Source of the DNA: JANXMY01 sp965246745
Lineage (GTDB): Bacteria > Armatimonadota > Armatimonadia > Armatimonadales > Capsulimonadaceae
Reading direction: 5' to 3'
Assembly: GCA_965246745.1 (NCBI GenBank)
Contig: OZ251980.1
Span: 1,302,001 to 1,366,000, forward strand
Length of the DNA stretch: 64,000 nucleotides
Shown one piece after another: positions 24,143 to 32,795 of the stretch. How positions within the stretch are numbered: position 1 is the first letter of the stretch; the number at the start of each line of letters is the position of its first letter. The notes below the pieces were generated by a model. That model saw only the letters and a program-made list of their open reading frames with translations. It did no database searches and was not told where the DNA came from. The position numbers and the translations under genes were made by a program.

Positions 24143-24270
24143 GGCAAAAAGCTCCTTTGAAGTAGCTCCGAGAAAGATGATAGGCCATTATATCACTGTT
24201 TCGGTTGCAACGCAAGCATTACTACTTGCCGAAACGAATTTTTTTTGTGCCGCGCCCGGCCCAAATCGAG

Positions 24271-24276
24271 TATACT
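24271..24276 (+). promoter_or_regulatory. -10 box upstream of the antiporter gene
   Basis: TATACT, with no convincing -35 box. The gap 24143-24350 otherwise holds only an A/T-rich stretch near 24230. Confidence 0.4.
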
Positions 24277-24350
24277 AGCGGCAGGAACACAGACAGGAAC
24301 AAATAAATGCCGGGAACACGCCCATCGGACTGACACTGGACCGGACGATT

Positions 24351-25514
24351 GTGCTGCTGCTGATTGCAGTGGTGGTGGCTCTGGCCGCCCGGCGGCTGCG
24401 GCTGCCGTACACGGTCGGGCTGGTGCTGGCCGGGGTCGCCATTCGCCTGGTCCGGGTCGGGCCGGGGGCGCTGCTGACTCCGCACCTAATCACCGAAGCG
24501 TTTCTGCCGCCGCTACTGTTTGAGGCCGCGCTGTCCCTGCGCTGGCGGGATTTGCGCCGGGACGCCCTGCCGATCTGGGTGCTGTCCACGCTCGGGGTCG
24601 GCATTTCGGCGGCGATTGTCGCCGCCGGGCTGGTTTGGGGACTGCACTGGCCGGTTTCCGCCGCCGTGCTGTTCGGGGTCTTGATCGCCGCGACCGATCC
24701 GGTCTCGGTCATTGCAACGTTTAAAGAAAACAAAATACATGGCCGGCTGCGGCTTTTGGTTGAGTCCGAAAGCTTGTTCAACGACGGGGTCGCCGCCGTG
24801 TTTTTCGCCCTGGCGCTCGCTTATGCGCTGGGGCAGCCGCTGACCCCGGTTTCGGCGCTGCTGGACTTGGGCAAAATCTCGCTCGGCGGGATCGGCTTCG
24901 GCCTGGCGTGCGGCTCGGTGGCGGTTGCGCTGGCCGGGCGCACCGAAGATTATTTGGTCGAAACCGCGCTGACCACGGTGGCCGCTTACGGCTCGTTTCT
25001 GCTGGCCGACCACTTTGGGGTTTCGGGGGTGCTGGCAACCGTCGCAGCGGGCCTGCTGCTCGGTAATGTCGGGGTCTTGGGCGGGGAAGAAGACTCTATT
25101 CTGACTCAGCGCGGGCGCGAAGTGGTGATTGCGTTTTGGGACTTCGCGGCGTTTGTCGCAAACTCGCTGATTTTCTTGCTGATTGGCCTCGATGCCGCCC
25201 GGCGGTCGTTCGCGCATCTCGGCGTGACGGCGCTGGCGCTGGCGATTGGGTTGACCCTGCTGGGCCGGGCGGCGGCGGTGTACCCGCTGTGCCTGCTGTT
25301 TTCCCGCAGCCGCCTGGCGATTTCGCGCCCGCACCAGCACCTTTTGTTTTGGGGCGGCATGCGCGGGGCGCTGGCACTTGCGCTGGCCCTGAGCCTGCCG
25401 GGCACGATTGCCTACCGAACGCAGATTGTCCTGGCATCGTTCGCCGTGGTCGCGTTTTCGGTGGTCGTGCAGGGCGTGACCATGCCGCTGCTGCTGAAGC
25501 GGCTGAAGATATAG
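24351..25514 (+). CDS. Na+/H+ antiporter, CPA1 family
   Basis: A protein of 387 aa or slightly longer, with about 12 membrane helices. FGVLIAATDPVSVIATFKEN and LVESESLFNDGVAAVFF hold the family's ion-binding Asp and ND motifs; WGGMRGALALALALSLP is the conserved late helix with Arg. It would exchange Na+ or K+ for H+ across the inner membrane. The start is uncertain: GTG at 24351 lies at the first helix, upstream in-frame codons look coding (IGLTLDRTIV) but have no standard start, and the ATG at 24307 is out of frame. A small indel upstream is possible. Confidence 0.88.
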   Translation: MLLLIAVVVALAARRLRLPYTVGLVLAGVAIRLVRVGPGALLTPHLITEAFLPPLLFEAALSLRWRDLRRDALPIWVLSTLGVGISAAIVAAGLVWGLHWPVSAAVLFGVLIAATDPVSVIATFKENKIHGRLRLLVESESLFNDGVAAVFFALALAYALGQPLTPVSALLDLGKISLGGIGFGLACGSVAVALAGRTEDYLVETALTTVAAYGSFLLADHFGVSGVLATVAAGLLLGNVGVLGGEEDSILTQRGREVVIAFWDFAAFVANSLIFLLIGLDAARRSFAHLGVTALALAIGLTLLGRAAAVYPLCLLFSRSRLAISRPHQHLLFWGGMRGALALALALSLPGTIAYRTQIVLASFAVVAFSVVVQGVTMPLLLKRLKI

Positions 25515-25612
25515 CCCCCCCGCCCCAATTCTGGGGAGCCATACAGAGAAGAGGCCGCCGATGGGCTTTTTCCAACTCCGGCTCCCCAGAATTGGGGCGG
25601 GGGGGCTTCCTG
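25515..25612. repeat. Palindromic repeat, family 3
   Basis: Arms CCCCCGCCCCAATTCTGGGG and CCCCAGAATTGGGGCGGGGG in inverted orientation, starting directly after the antiporter stop codon. It may also act as a terminator, but no T-run is present. Confidence 0.8.
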
Positions 25613-25622
25613 GAGCTAAATT

Positions 25623-26558
25623 ATGCAAAAACGAACCCTGTTATTGTTTCTTGCCGTTCTCGCCCTGCCGCTCCTGCCGAATGCTTCAAACGCCGCGCCG
25701 AAGCCGACGCCGCGCTCGGCGTCCGCCGACAGCGGCTCGTTTACGTTTGTCGCTTACGGGGACACCCGGACCAACCCGGTGGAGCACCAGATTATCATTC
25801 GGGAGATTGTCGGCCTGCGCCCCGAGTTTGTCCTGCAAAGCGGCGACCTCGTGGCCGACGGCAAAAACCCGGCCCAGTGGCAGCAGTTCGCCGAGATCAC
25901 CCGGCCCTTCCGCGATGCCCATATCGCTTATTATCCGGCGCGGGGCAACCACGATGTCGGGCCGTATTACCCGAACTACGTCACCGAGCCGTTTGACTCG
26001 GGCGACACAAGCCACAAGCTGTTTTATGCGTTCACCCGCCACCGGAATCGGTTCGTTATCGTAGACAGCATGGAAGATTACGACCCGAGCAGCCGCCAGT
26101 ACGCGTGGCTTGCGGCAGAGCTGGCGCGGGCGCAGAAAACCGCCGCGCATACGTTTGTGATGTTCCACGAAGGGCCGTTTTCGGTCGGCCCGCACGGCCC
26201 GACCCCCGAAGCCCAGCGGTATCTGCACCCGCTGTTCGTCAAATACAAGCCCACGGCGGTTTTCTGCGGGCACGACCATCTGTACTACCGCACCGTCCGC
26301 GACGGCGTCCCTTACCTTGTCACCGGCGGCGGCGGCGCTCCGCCCTACCGGCCCGAAAACCGGCAGATCGCGATCCCCGGCGACGTGTATGTCCCGGACA
26401 CGGACAGTGCAGGCAAAGAAATCCCCGAAGAGCAGTACAAAGCCTCCATTTACCATGCCATCAAGTGCGAAGTCAGCGGCCCGCGCGTGACTATGACAGT
26501 GATCCGTCCCGACGGCAGTGTGATTGACCGTTTCACGCTGGGAGCGAACAAGCCGTGA
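25623..26558 (+). CDS. Secreted calcineurin-like metallophosphoesterase
   Basis: A protein of 311 aa with a signal peptide (MQKRTLLLFLAVLALPLLPN). Metal ligands appear in order: AYGDTR, SGDLVADG, RGNHD, FHEGP and GHDHLYY, the full calcineurin-like set. Family members hydrolyse phosphomonoesters or diesters in the envelope. A GGAGC site at the right end of the palindromic repeat precedes the ATG. The TGA stop overlaps the GTG start of the DUF1003 gene, so the two are coupled. Confidence 0.9.
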   Translation: MQKRTLLLFLAVLALPLLPNASNAAPKPTPRSASADSGSFTFVAYGDTRTNPVEHQIIIREIVGLRPEFVLQSGDLVADGKNPAQWQQFAEITRPFRDAHIAYYPARGNHDVGPYYPNYVTEPFDSGDTSHKLFYAFTRHRNRFVIVDSMEDYDPSSRQYAWLAAELARAQKTAAHTFVMFHEGPFSVGPHGPTPEAQRYLHPLFVKYKPTAVFCGHDHLYYRTVRDGVPYLVTGGGGAPPYRPENRQIAIPGDVYVPDTDSAGKEIPEEQYKASIYHAIKCEVSGPRVTMTVIRPDGSVIDRFTLGANKP

Positions 26559-27115
26559 GCGAAAACAACAGCGACACGCTGCCGGACCATGTCAGCCAGC
26601 AGGTAGACACCATCGCGGCGCTCCATGCGCGGGGCGAAAGCGAAGTCAGCATCCATCAGCGGACCATTGAAAAAGTCACGGCTTTTCTTGGCCGGCCGCT
26701 GTTTCTGAACCTCACCATTGCGCTGGTTGCCGTCTGGATTGTGCTGAACGTGTTTTCCCGCCGCCTTCACTTTCCCGAGTTCGACCCGTTTCCGTTTCCC
26801 CTGCTGGTCGGCGTGGTGGGCGTCGGAGCGCTGCTTTTAACGATTGTGGTGCTGATTACCCAGAACCGGCAGGCGCGGCTGGCCGAGCGCCGCGCCCAGC
26901 TTGATTTGCAGGTCAGCCTGCTGTCCGAGCAGAAGATCGCCAAAGTGATTGCGCTGATGGAAGAATTGCGCCGGGACATCCCCAGCGTCAAAAACCGCCA
27001 CGACCCCGAAGCCGAAGCGATGTCCGAATCCGCCGACCCCCATGCGGTCCTCGACGCTTTGGAAGAAAAGCTGGACGAAGCCCAGGAGATTATCGAAAAC
27101 GCCCAGGGCGCGTAG
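26555..27115 (+). CDS. DUF1003 membrane protein
   Basis: A protein of 186 aa starting at GTG inside the overlap GTGA. Two membrane helices (LFLNLTIALVAVWIVLNVF; PLLVGVVGVGALLLTIVVLI) with QNRQARLAERRAQLDLQVSL after them match DUF1003. A coiled-coil C-terminus (LEEKLDEAQEIIENAQ) follows. Function unknown; the coupling to a phosphoesterase may be accidental. Confidence 0.88.
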   Translation: MSENNSDTLPDHVSQQVDTIAALHARGESEVSIHQRTIEKVTAFLGRPLFLNLTIALVAVWIVLNVFSRRLHFPEFDPFPFPLLVGVVGVGALLLTIVVLITQNRQARLAERRAQLDLQVSLLSEQKIAKVIALMEELRRDIPSVKNRHDPEAEAMSESADPHAVLDALEEKLDEAQEIIENAQGA

Positions 27116-27140
27116 AAGGCGAGCGAAATGCGTTTTCGGG

Positions 27141-27146
27141 TAAGAT
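27141..27146 (+). promoter_or_regulatory. -10 box giving a leaderless O-antigen ligase mRNA
   Basis: TAAGAT ending 7 nt before the ATG at 27154, with no Shine-Dalgarno site between. Confidence 0.5.
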
Positions 27147-27153
27147 AGCCTGC

Positions 27154-28623
27154 ATGCGCCCTCCCTTCCAACCCCCCGAATTTCTGCGCGGCCTCGGCCT
27201 GCTGCCCGTTTTAGCCGCAACGCTCCTTCTCGCCCAGATTGTCCCCGTTTCGCTCGGCAGCCGTCAGTGGCACGGAGCGCAGACGCTGGCTGTGGAAACC
27301 GGCGTCGTGATTCTGCTGGCCGCCCTGCTGCTGCGGGCCGAGCCGGGCGGCTTCGGGCGACGGCTTTTGATTTTCAAATTTGCGCCTTTTTCTTTTCTTT
27401 GTCTTTTGGTGGCTTGGGGAGCAGTCTCGGGGGCCGCTTCCCCGGATAAACCGTTTGCGCTGCAAGGATTGTTTCAGCTTTTTGCCGGCGTCTTCGTCGC
27501 CGTTTTCATGCAGGCGCAAGTACGCACGCAGGCCCGGCTTTCTTTTGTTCTGGATACATTTTCGGCCGCCGCTCTTTTGGTCGCGCTGTCGGGATTTGCG
27601 CTGTTCGGGGGTGAGGGGCTGACAATCGCGACAGGTCTTCTCCATGATCACATGCTGTTCGGCGCATTTTTGATGCTGCTTTTGCCGCTTTGCCTGGCCG
27701 CCGCCGTCTCGCCGCTGCCGTTCGGCAAACGGCTGCTTGCTCAGGCGGCAGGCGTGGCCGCTTTCGCGGCACTGCTGGCTTCGCAAACGCGTTCCGCCTG
27801 GATCGGCGCAGGCGTGTCGCTTGCGGTGTTCGCGGCGCTTGCTTGGCTCTGTCGTCCGAGAGCGGTCTCACGCTTCGCTTCGCCCGGCGGGCATCGAAAC
27901 GCGCTCCGGCAGAGCCTCGGCGGCGCGGTGGTTTTGCTTGCCTGCGCCGGGGCGTTGTTTTGGGCGCTCCCGGACCGCGACAGGTTCCTGGCACGCGCGT
28001 CTACATTGACAACCACTGTCGCGCAGGGCAAAGACGTATCAACCCGGTGGCGCATTTCAGCCTGGTCCGGCGCGGAAACCATGATCCGCCAAAAGCCGCT
28101 GCAAGGCTGGGGCATCGGCGGCTATGCGCGGCATCAATTTCCCTACACGCAGCTTGGCCGGACGCCTGAGCAGGTTGAACGGCAGGGTCCGACAATTCTG
28201 GACGAAACGCACAATTCCTACTTGCAGCTTTGGGCGGAGCTGGGCGGGGTCGGCTTGGCGCTCTGGCTGGCGGCGCTGGCGGGGCTTTTGGTCGCCGGGG
28301 CGCGGGCGCTGACGCAGTACCCGGCCCGCAGCCCGGCGCAGTGGGCGCTGATCGGCTGCTTGTCGGCGCTGACGGGGCAAATGACCGACGCGCTGGCAAA
28401 CCCGGCATGGCAGTTCGCCAATATCGCCCTGCCGCTGTGGATGGTGCTGGGCCTGCTTGCCGCGCTGGCCCGTCCGGCCGTCCCGGCGGCGGACGGGCCG
28501 AAGCGCAGGGGGGCAGCGCCGCCGTTGCATCTCGGCCGGGCGGCGCTGGCGGCGGGGGTCGGCGGGGGTCTGCTGTGGGCGGTTTATCGAACGGCGTTTG
28601 CCCTGCCCGCGCCGCATCTTTAA
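27154..28623 (+). CDS. O-antigen ligase / Wzy-type polysaccharide membrane protein
   Basis: A protein of 489 aa with about 11 membrane helices. The large periplasmic loop carries a WRISAWSGAETMIRQKPLQG segment and GWGIGGYARHQFP, then a conserved DETHNSYLQLWAELGG motif typical of the Wzy_C/O-antigen ligase domain. It would join or polymerise polysaccharide at the outer side of the inner membrane. The glycan precursors could come from the ManC/DegT group around 11-16 kb. Expression appears leaderless. Confidence 0.88.
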   Translation: MRPPFQPPEFLRGLGLLPVLAATLLLAQIVPVSLGSRQWHGAQTLAVETGVVILLAALLLRAEPGGFGRRLLIFKFAPFSFLCLLVAWGAVSGAASPDKPFALQGLFQLFAGVFVAVFMQAQVRTQARLSFVLDTFSAAALLVALSGFALFGGEGLTIATGLLHDHMLFGAFLMLLLPLCLAAAVSPLPFGKRLLAQAAGVAAFAALLASQTRSAWIGAGVSLAVFAALAWLCRPRAVSRFASPGGHRNALRQSLGGAVVLLACAGALFWALPDRDRFLARASTLTTTVAQGKDVSTRWRISAWSGAETMIRQKPLQGWGIGGYARHQFPYTQLGRTPEQVERQGPTILDETHNSYLQLWAELGGVGLALWLAALAGLLVAGARALTQYPARSPAQWALIGCLSALTGQMTDALANPAWQFANIALPLWMVLGLLAALARPAVPAADGPKRRGAAPPLHLGRAALAAGVGGGLLWAVYRTAFALPAPHL

Positions 28624-28698
28624 GCAGTGTCGGGAGATTGTCTGAAAAGCCGCCCCGAAAGGATTGGAACCTTCCGCGCTTGCCGGCGTTGAACAAGC

Positions 28699-29826
28699 AT
28701 GGCATTGACGAACGTTTTGGCAGCGCTTTTCGGGCTGTTTTTGATTGCGCTGATTGTCTGGGAAGGCTTCGAGACAATCATCCTACCCCGGTCGGTGACC
28801 CGGTCGCTGCGGGTGACGCGCGGCTTTTACAAGCTGCTGTGGCCGATCACGGGGCGGGCGGCCCGGCTGGTGCCCGCCGGCAAGCGCGACCTGTTTTTGT
28901 CGTACTTCGGGCCGCTGTCCCTGCCGGTCCTGCTGGTGCTGTGGGCGTTCGGCCTGGTTTCGGGCTATGCGCTGCTGCAATGGGCCATTCCCGAGGGCCT
29001 GCCGCGCGTGCCCGGCATGAGCCGGCTCGGGACCGACTTGTACCAAAGCGGGGTCACGTTTTTCACGCTCGGCTACGGGGATGTGACGCCGCGCACCAAT
29101 TTCGCCCGGTTTCTGGCGGTCTCGGAAGCGGGCCTCGGCTTCGGCTTTCTCGCGGTCGTGATCGGCTACCTGCCGGTGCTGTACCAGGCGTTCTCAAAGC
29201 GCGAAGCGATCATTTCGCTGCTGGACTCCAGGGCCGGCTCGCCGCCGTCGGCGGCGGGACTGCTGCGCCGGCATGCCGACGCGCGGCAGATGGACGCCCT
29301 GCGCCCCTTGATGCAGGACTGGGAGCTTTGGGCGTCGGAGCAGCTTGAAAGCCATTTGTCGTACCCGGTGCTGACGTACTATCGGTCGCAGCATGACCAC
29401 CAATCATGGCTCGGGGCGCTGACCGCGATCATGGACACCTGCACGCTGATTGTGGTCGGCGTGGCGGGCGACCCCGACTGGCAGCCGGCGCTGCAATGGC
29501 AGGCCCGGCTGACGTTTGCGATGTGCCGCCACATGATTGTGGATTTGGCGTACATCTTCAACCTGCCCCCAAAGCCGCTGGACCCCGACCGCCTGCCGCC
29601 GGACGCGCTGGCGGCCCTGCGCGGAACACTGGCGTCGGCGGGCCTGCCGCTGTGCGACGGCCCGGCCGACGACCGAAAGCTGGCCGAGATGCGCGAGTCT
29701 TACGAGCCGTATGTCCACGCCCTGTCCGACTTTCTGCTGTTTTCGCTTCCAAGCTGGCTGCCCGACCCGAATACCCCCGACAACTGGCAGACCTCGGCGT
29801 GGGACCACGACACAAAGCATTTTTAG
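28699..29826 (+). CDS. Two-helix potassium-channel family protein
   Basis: A protein of 375 aa. Hydrophobic segments lie near residues 5-25, 75-95 and 135-160; the pore loop reads SGVTFFTLGYGDVTPRT, holding the TxGYGD selectivity filter of K+ channels. The cytosolic C-terminal half (about residues 175-375) is helical and does not look like a TrkA-N or RCK domain. It probably forms a K+-selective channel of unknown gating. The ATG at 28699 is 75 nt after the previous gene. Confidence 0.87.
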   Translation: MALTNVLAALFGLFLIALIVWEGFETIILPRSVTRSLRVTRGFYKLLWPITGRAARLVPAGKRDLFLSYFGPLSLPVLLVLWAFGLVSGYALLQWAIPEGLPRVPGMSRLGTDLYQSGVTFFTLGYGDVTPRTNFARFLAVSEAGLGFGFLAVVIGYLPVLYQAFSKREAIISLLDSRAGSPPSAAGLLRRHADARQMDALRPLMQDWELWASEQLESHLSYPVLTYYRSQHDHQSWLGALTAIMDTCTLIVVGVAGDPDWQPALQWQARLTFAMCRHMIVDLAYIFNLPPKPLDPDRLPPDALAALRGTLASAGLPLCDGPADDRKLAEMRESYEPYVHALSDFLLFSLPSWLPDPNTPDNWQTSAWDHDTKHF

Positions 29827-29842
29827 GATGCGGGCGTTTGTG

Positions 29843-30096
29843 TTGACGAGGGCGTAAACGCCCTCGCTGGGGGGCGAAGCGCCAAGCCGCCACCTGCGTG
29901 GCGGAAGATGTAAATAGGATTGTTTCTTGTCCTAATCTTATCCTAATCTTGTCCCGCGCAGGCGGGACCTTAGCGTCCGCGCTCCCCAGCGAGGGCGTTC
30001 ACGCCCTCGTAACCATCGCGCCCTCGTACACATAAACGCCCTCGTCACAATCAACACGCCCTCGTCACAATCAACACGCCCTCGTCAACACAATCA
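29843..30096. repeat. Large palindromic element, family 2, copy b
   Basis: A core with inverted ends GAGGGCGTAAACGCCCTCGC and GCGAGGGCGTTCACGCCCTC encloses hairpins GCCGCCACCTGCGTGGCGG and GTCCCGCGCAGGCGGGAC. To its right is a run of degenerate ACGCCCTCGTCACAATCAAC units. Copy c at 59661-59990 has the same parts in the opposite orientation. It fills the gap between the channel gene and pdxT. Confidence 0.85.
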
Positions 30097-30123
30097 ATGC
30101 CCGCGCTCCTCCCTTTCGCGATG

Positions 30124-30132
30124 TGCTATAAT
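30124..30132 (+). promoter_or_regulatory. Extended -10 promoter giving leaderless pdxT mRNA
   Basis: TGCTATAAT with the hexamer ending 7 nt before the ATG at 30140. No -35 box or Shine-Dalgarno site is seen. Confidence 0.7.
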
Positions 30133-30139
30133 CTTCCCA

Positions 30140-30751
30140 ATGCAAGCCAATCCGACAATCGCTCGACCGAAAATCGCGGTGGTCGCCGTGCAGGGCGACT
30201 TCCAAAAACACATTGACATGCTTCAAGCGCTCGGCGCGGAAGCGTTCCCTGCCCGCCTGCCGGGCGACATCGTGCGGGCTGACGGCGTGATCCTGCCGGG
30301 CGGGGAAAGCACGGCCATCGGACGGCTGCTGGCGCGGTACGGGGTGGACGATGCCCTTCAGGCCGCCCATGCGGCGGGCAAGCCGATTTATGGGACGTGT
30401 GCGGGGCTGATTTTGCTGGCACGGGCCGTCACGGCGGACACCGGCGAGCGCGGCGGGCAGCCGACGCTGGGGCTGCTGGACGTGGTCGTCGCCCGGAACG
30501 CGTTCGGGCGGCAGGTAGACTCATTTGAAGCGGCGCTCGATGTTCCCGCGCTTGGGCCGGAGCCGCTTGGGGCAGTCTTTATCCGAGCGCCGTATGTGGT
30601 CGAAGCCGGGCCGGGCGTAGATGTGCTGGCGCGGCACGGCAGCAAAATCGTCTTTGTGCGGCAGGGAACGCTGCTCGGCAGCGCATTTCACCCTGAGATT
30701 ACGGGCGATACGCGGGTCCATGAAATGTTTCTGTCGCTGGTGACCCAATGA
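30140..30751 (+). CDS. pdxT: Glutaminase subunit of pyridoxal 5'-phosphate synthase
   Basis: A protein of 203 aa. VVAVQGDFQKHIDMLQALGA opens the class I glutamine amidotransferase fold; LPGGESTAIGRLL and PIYGTCAGLILLA hold the oxyanion loop and the catalytic Cys; the C-terminal AFHPEITGDTRVH supplies His and Glu. PdxT releases ammonia from glutamine for PdxS, which makes PLP. PdxS is not in the window, so the pair is split here. Its stop overlaps the next ATG (ATGA). Confidence 0.94.
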   Translation: MQANPTIARPKIAVVAVQGDFQKHIDMLQALGAEAFPARLPGDIVRADGVILPGGESTAIGRLLARYGVDDALQAAHAAGKPIYGTCAGLILLARAVTADTGERGGQPTLGLLDVVVARNAFGRQVDSFEAALDVPALGPEPLGAVFIRAPYVVEAGPGVDVLARHGSKIVFVRQGTLLGSAFHPEITGDTRVHEMFLSLVTQ

Positions 30752-31974
30752 CCCGGCAGCAGCGCCGCCACTGGCTCGCACTGGGGGCCGCGCTGGGCTT
30801 GACCGGGCTGGCCGTTTGGGGCCTGCGCCTGGCGGTCCGCCATGCCGCCGCCCGGCTTGCGCCGCCGGGGCAGGCGCTGACCCTGCTGTGGAGCCGCCCG
30901 GTGACGGCGTTCCGGGGCGCGGCCCTGTCCCCGCAGGGCGAGCTGGTCGCCGTTTCCAGCGGCGCGAAAGGCAGCGTCTCGCTGTGGCACTGGCGGACGC
31001 AGCCGAGCCGTCCGCTGTGGACCCACGCGGCGGCCAACGCGTCCAATGTCGCAGTCGGCGCGGCGGGCGCTTCGGTGCTGGCCTGGGCCGCGCTGGACCC
31101 GAACCAGCCGGAAATCACGATCCTGCGCGGCAGCGACGGCGCAACATTGGCGCACCAATCGCTCGGCGGGGCGGTTTGGGACGCCGAAATCTCGGCGGAC
31201 GGGGCGTATGCGGGGATTGCGACCGGAGGCAAGGCGCTGTATTTGTACACGCTGAGCGATCAGCCATATGTGTCGGGGGACAAGCGTATTCAGCGCTGGC
31301 CGCTCGGCGGGGCAGGCAACTCGGTGGCGTTTCCGACTTTGGGATCGTTTCTCGTCACCGGCACTTGGAACGACAGCGGGGTGGCCTGCTACACCCCGCG
31401 CGGGGTGTGCCTCTGGCAGTACCCGGAGGATGCCGCCGGGCGGCATGCGCTGGCATCGCGCCTGTTCACCGCGCAGATTTCCGGCAATGGCCGCTATGTG
31501 CTGGGGCTGTCATCGGGGAATGTTCGGGGCAGCGACCCGGCGCTGTATCTGTGGCGCAGCGACGGCGGCGGGAACCCGCTGTGGAAATCGTCTTTAGGGG
31601 AAGACGCGTTTTATCCGACCGCCCAGATCACCCAAAACGGCGACTTTGTGGCGGTCTCGTACCTGCGGCAGATTGTGCGGGGCAATCAAAGCTTGTCCGA
31701 GCACCACCTGCGGCTTTTAGACCGCTCCGGCCGGATTGTCTGGGAGCGCGGCGGCCTCTTGTTCCCGCCGGACCTCATTGCGCTGTCTCCCGACGGCCGG
31801 CGAATTATCGTGTCCGACGGCAAGCGGGCGCTGTTTGCCCTGCGCCACGACGGTCATATTCTGCGCCGCTACCGCCTGCCCGGCCTGCTGCGCCAAACCG
31901 TCGTCTCCGCCGACGGCCGCGTTCTCTTAGTTTACACCGGCGACGGCACGCTCAGCTTATTCGGACTGGGATAA
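30748..31974 (+). CDS. Membrane-anchored beta-propeller-like protein
   Basis: A protein of 408 aa with one N-terminal membrane anchor (LALGAALGLTGLAVWGL). The rest is a series of beta-propeller-like blades, each with an SADGAYAGIATGGKALYLY or SPDGRRIIVSDGKRALFAL type strand pattern. It probably faces the periplasm as an interaction scaffold. No enzymatic motif is visible. It is translationally coupled to pdxT, which may reflect only compaction. Confidence 0.7.
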   Translation: MTRQQRRHWLALGAALGLTGLAVWGLRLAVRHAAARLAPPGQALTLLWSRPVTAFRGAALSPQGELVAVSSGAKGSVSLWHWRTQPSRPLWTHAAANASNVAVGAAGASVLAWAALDPNQPEITILRGSDGATLAHQSLGGAVWDAEISADGAYAGIATGGKALYLYTLSDQPYVSGDKRIQRWPLGGAGNSVAFPTLGSFLVTGTWNDSGVACYTPRGVCLWQYPEDAAGRHALASRLFTAQISGNGRYVLGLSSGNVRGSDPALYLWRSDGGGNPLWKSSLGEDAFYPTAQITQNGDFVAVSYLRQIVRGNQSLSEHHLRLLDRSGRIVWERGGLLFPPDLIALSPDGRRIIVSDGKRALFALRHDGHILRRYRLPGLLRQTVVSADGRVLLVYTGDGTLSLFGLG

Positions 31975-31980
31975 AGCCGC

Positions 31981-32772
31981 TTATCCCAGCAAGGGCGCGT
32001 CCACATGGGTGGCGTCTTCGGCGTTTGCCAGATGCTCGTGCTCGCCGCCCATGCCGCCGACATTGATCTTGATGTCGGCCCGGTTTTCAATCTTCTCCAC
32101 TTTGCCGTCTTTGATCCAGATCACCCGGTCGGAAACGTCCACCATTTTGTAGTCGTGCGTCGCCGTGATAATCGTCACGCCCTGTTCTTTGTTCAGCCGG
32201 CGCAGCAGCGCGATAATCTCCTCGCCGGTCCGGGAGTCCAGGTTCCCGGTCGGCTCGTCGGCCAAAATAATGCTCGGGTTGTTGGCGAGAGACCGGGCAA
32301 TCGCGACGCGCTGCTGCTGACCGCCGGAAAGCTGCGACGGCTTGTGGTGATACCGATGGCCGAGGCCGACGATGTCCAGCAGCTCCATGCCGCGCTTTTG
32401 GCCGTCTTCCGACGGCGTGCCGGCAAAGATGGTCGGTAGGCTGACATTTTCGAGCGCCGTCATGACCGTGATGAGGTTGAACGTCTGAAAGATATAGCCG
32501 ATGGTGTGGCAGCGCAGGTACGCCAGCTCCCCGGCGTCAAGCTGCGCCATGTCCACATCGTTGATGAACACGCTGCCGCTGTCGGGCTTGTCCAGGCCGC
32601 CGATGGCATTGAACAGCGTGGACTTGCCGGACCCCGACGGTCCCATGATGGAGATATATTCCCCACGGCGGATGTCTACATTGACGCCGTCCAGCGCCCG
32701 CAGCTTTTCTTCCCCCAGCGTAAAAACTTTGACCACGTCTTTGGTCCGAACAATGTATTCTGTGGCTGACAC
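31981..32772 (-). CDS. ABC transporter ATPase, LolD/MacB-type
   Basis: A protein of 263 aa. Walker A GPSGSGKST, signature LSGGQQQRVAIARSL, Walker B IILADEPTGNLDSR and the H-loop ITATHDYKMV are all intact. This subgroup pairs with FtsX-type permeases in lipoprotein release, peptide export or cell-wall control rather than with solute importers. It is the last gene of the minus-strand cluster 31981-42110, 23 nt after the short FtsX permease, and likely serves one or both FtsX proteins. Confidence 0.92.
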   Translation of the reverse strand: MSATEYIVRTKDVVKVFTLGEEKLRALDGVNVDIRRGEYISIMGPSGSGKSTLFNAIGGLDKPDSGSVFINDVDMAQLDAGELAYLRCHTIGYIFQTFNLITVMTALENVSLPTIFAGTPSEDGQKRGMELLDIVGLGHRYHHKPSQLSGGQQQRVAIARSLANNPSIILADEPTGNLDSRTGEEIIALLRRLNKEQGVTIITATHDYKMVDVSDRVIWIKDGKVEKIENRADIKINVGGMGGEHEHLANAEDATHVDAPLLG

Positions 32773-32795
32773 GATAATTTCTCCGTAACCTTAAG

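Noticed and set aside
23796..24215. Longer minus-strand frame over the small membrane gene
   Set aside because: It overlaps the terminator and the PstS-like start in another frame and has no coding signature; the 56-aa gene explains the region better.
24307..24332. ATG at 24307 as the antiporter start
   Set aside because: It is in another frame and meets a TGA after eight codons. A frameshift could explain it, but there is no direct evidence.
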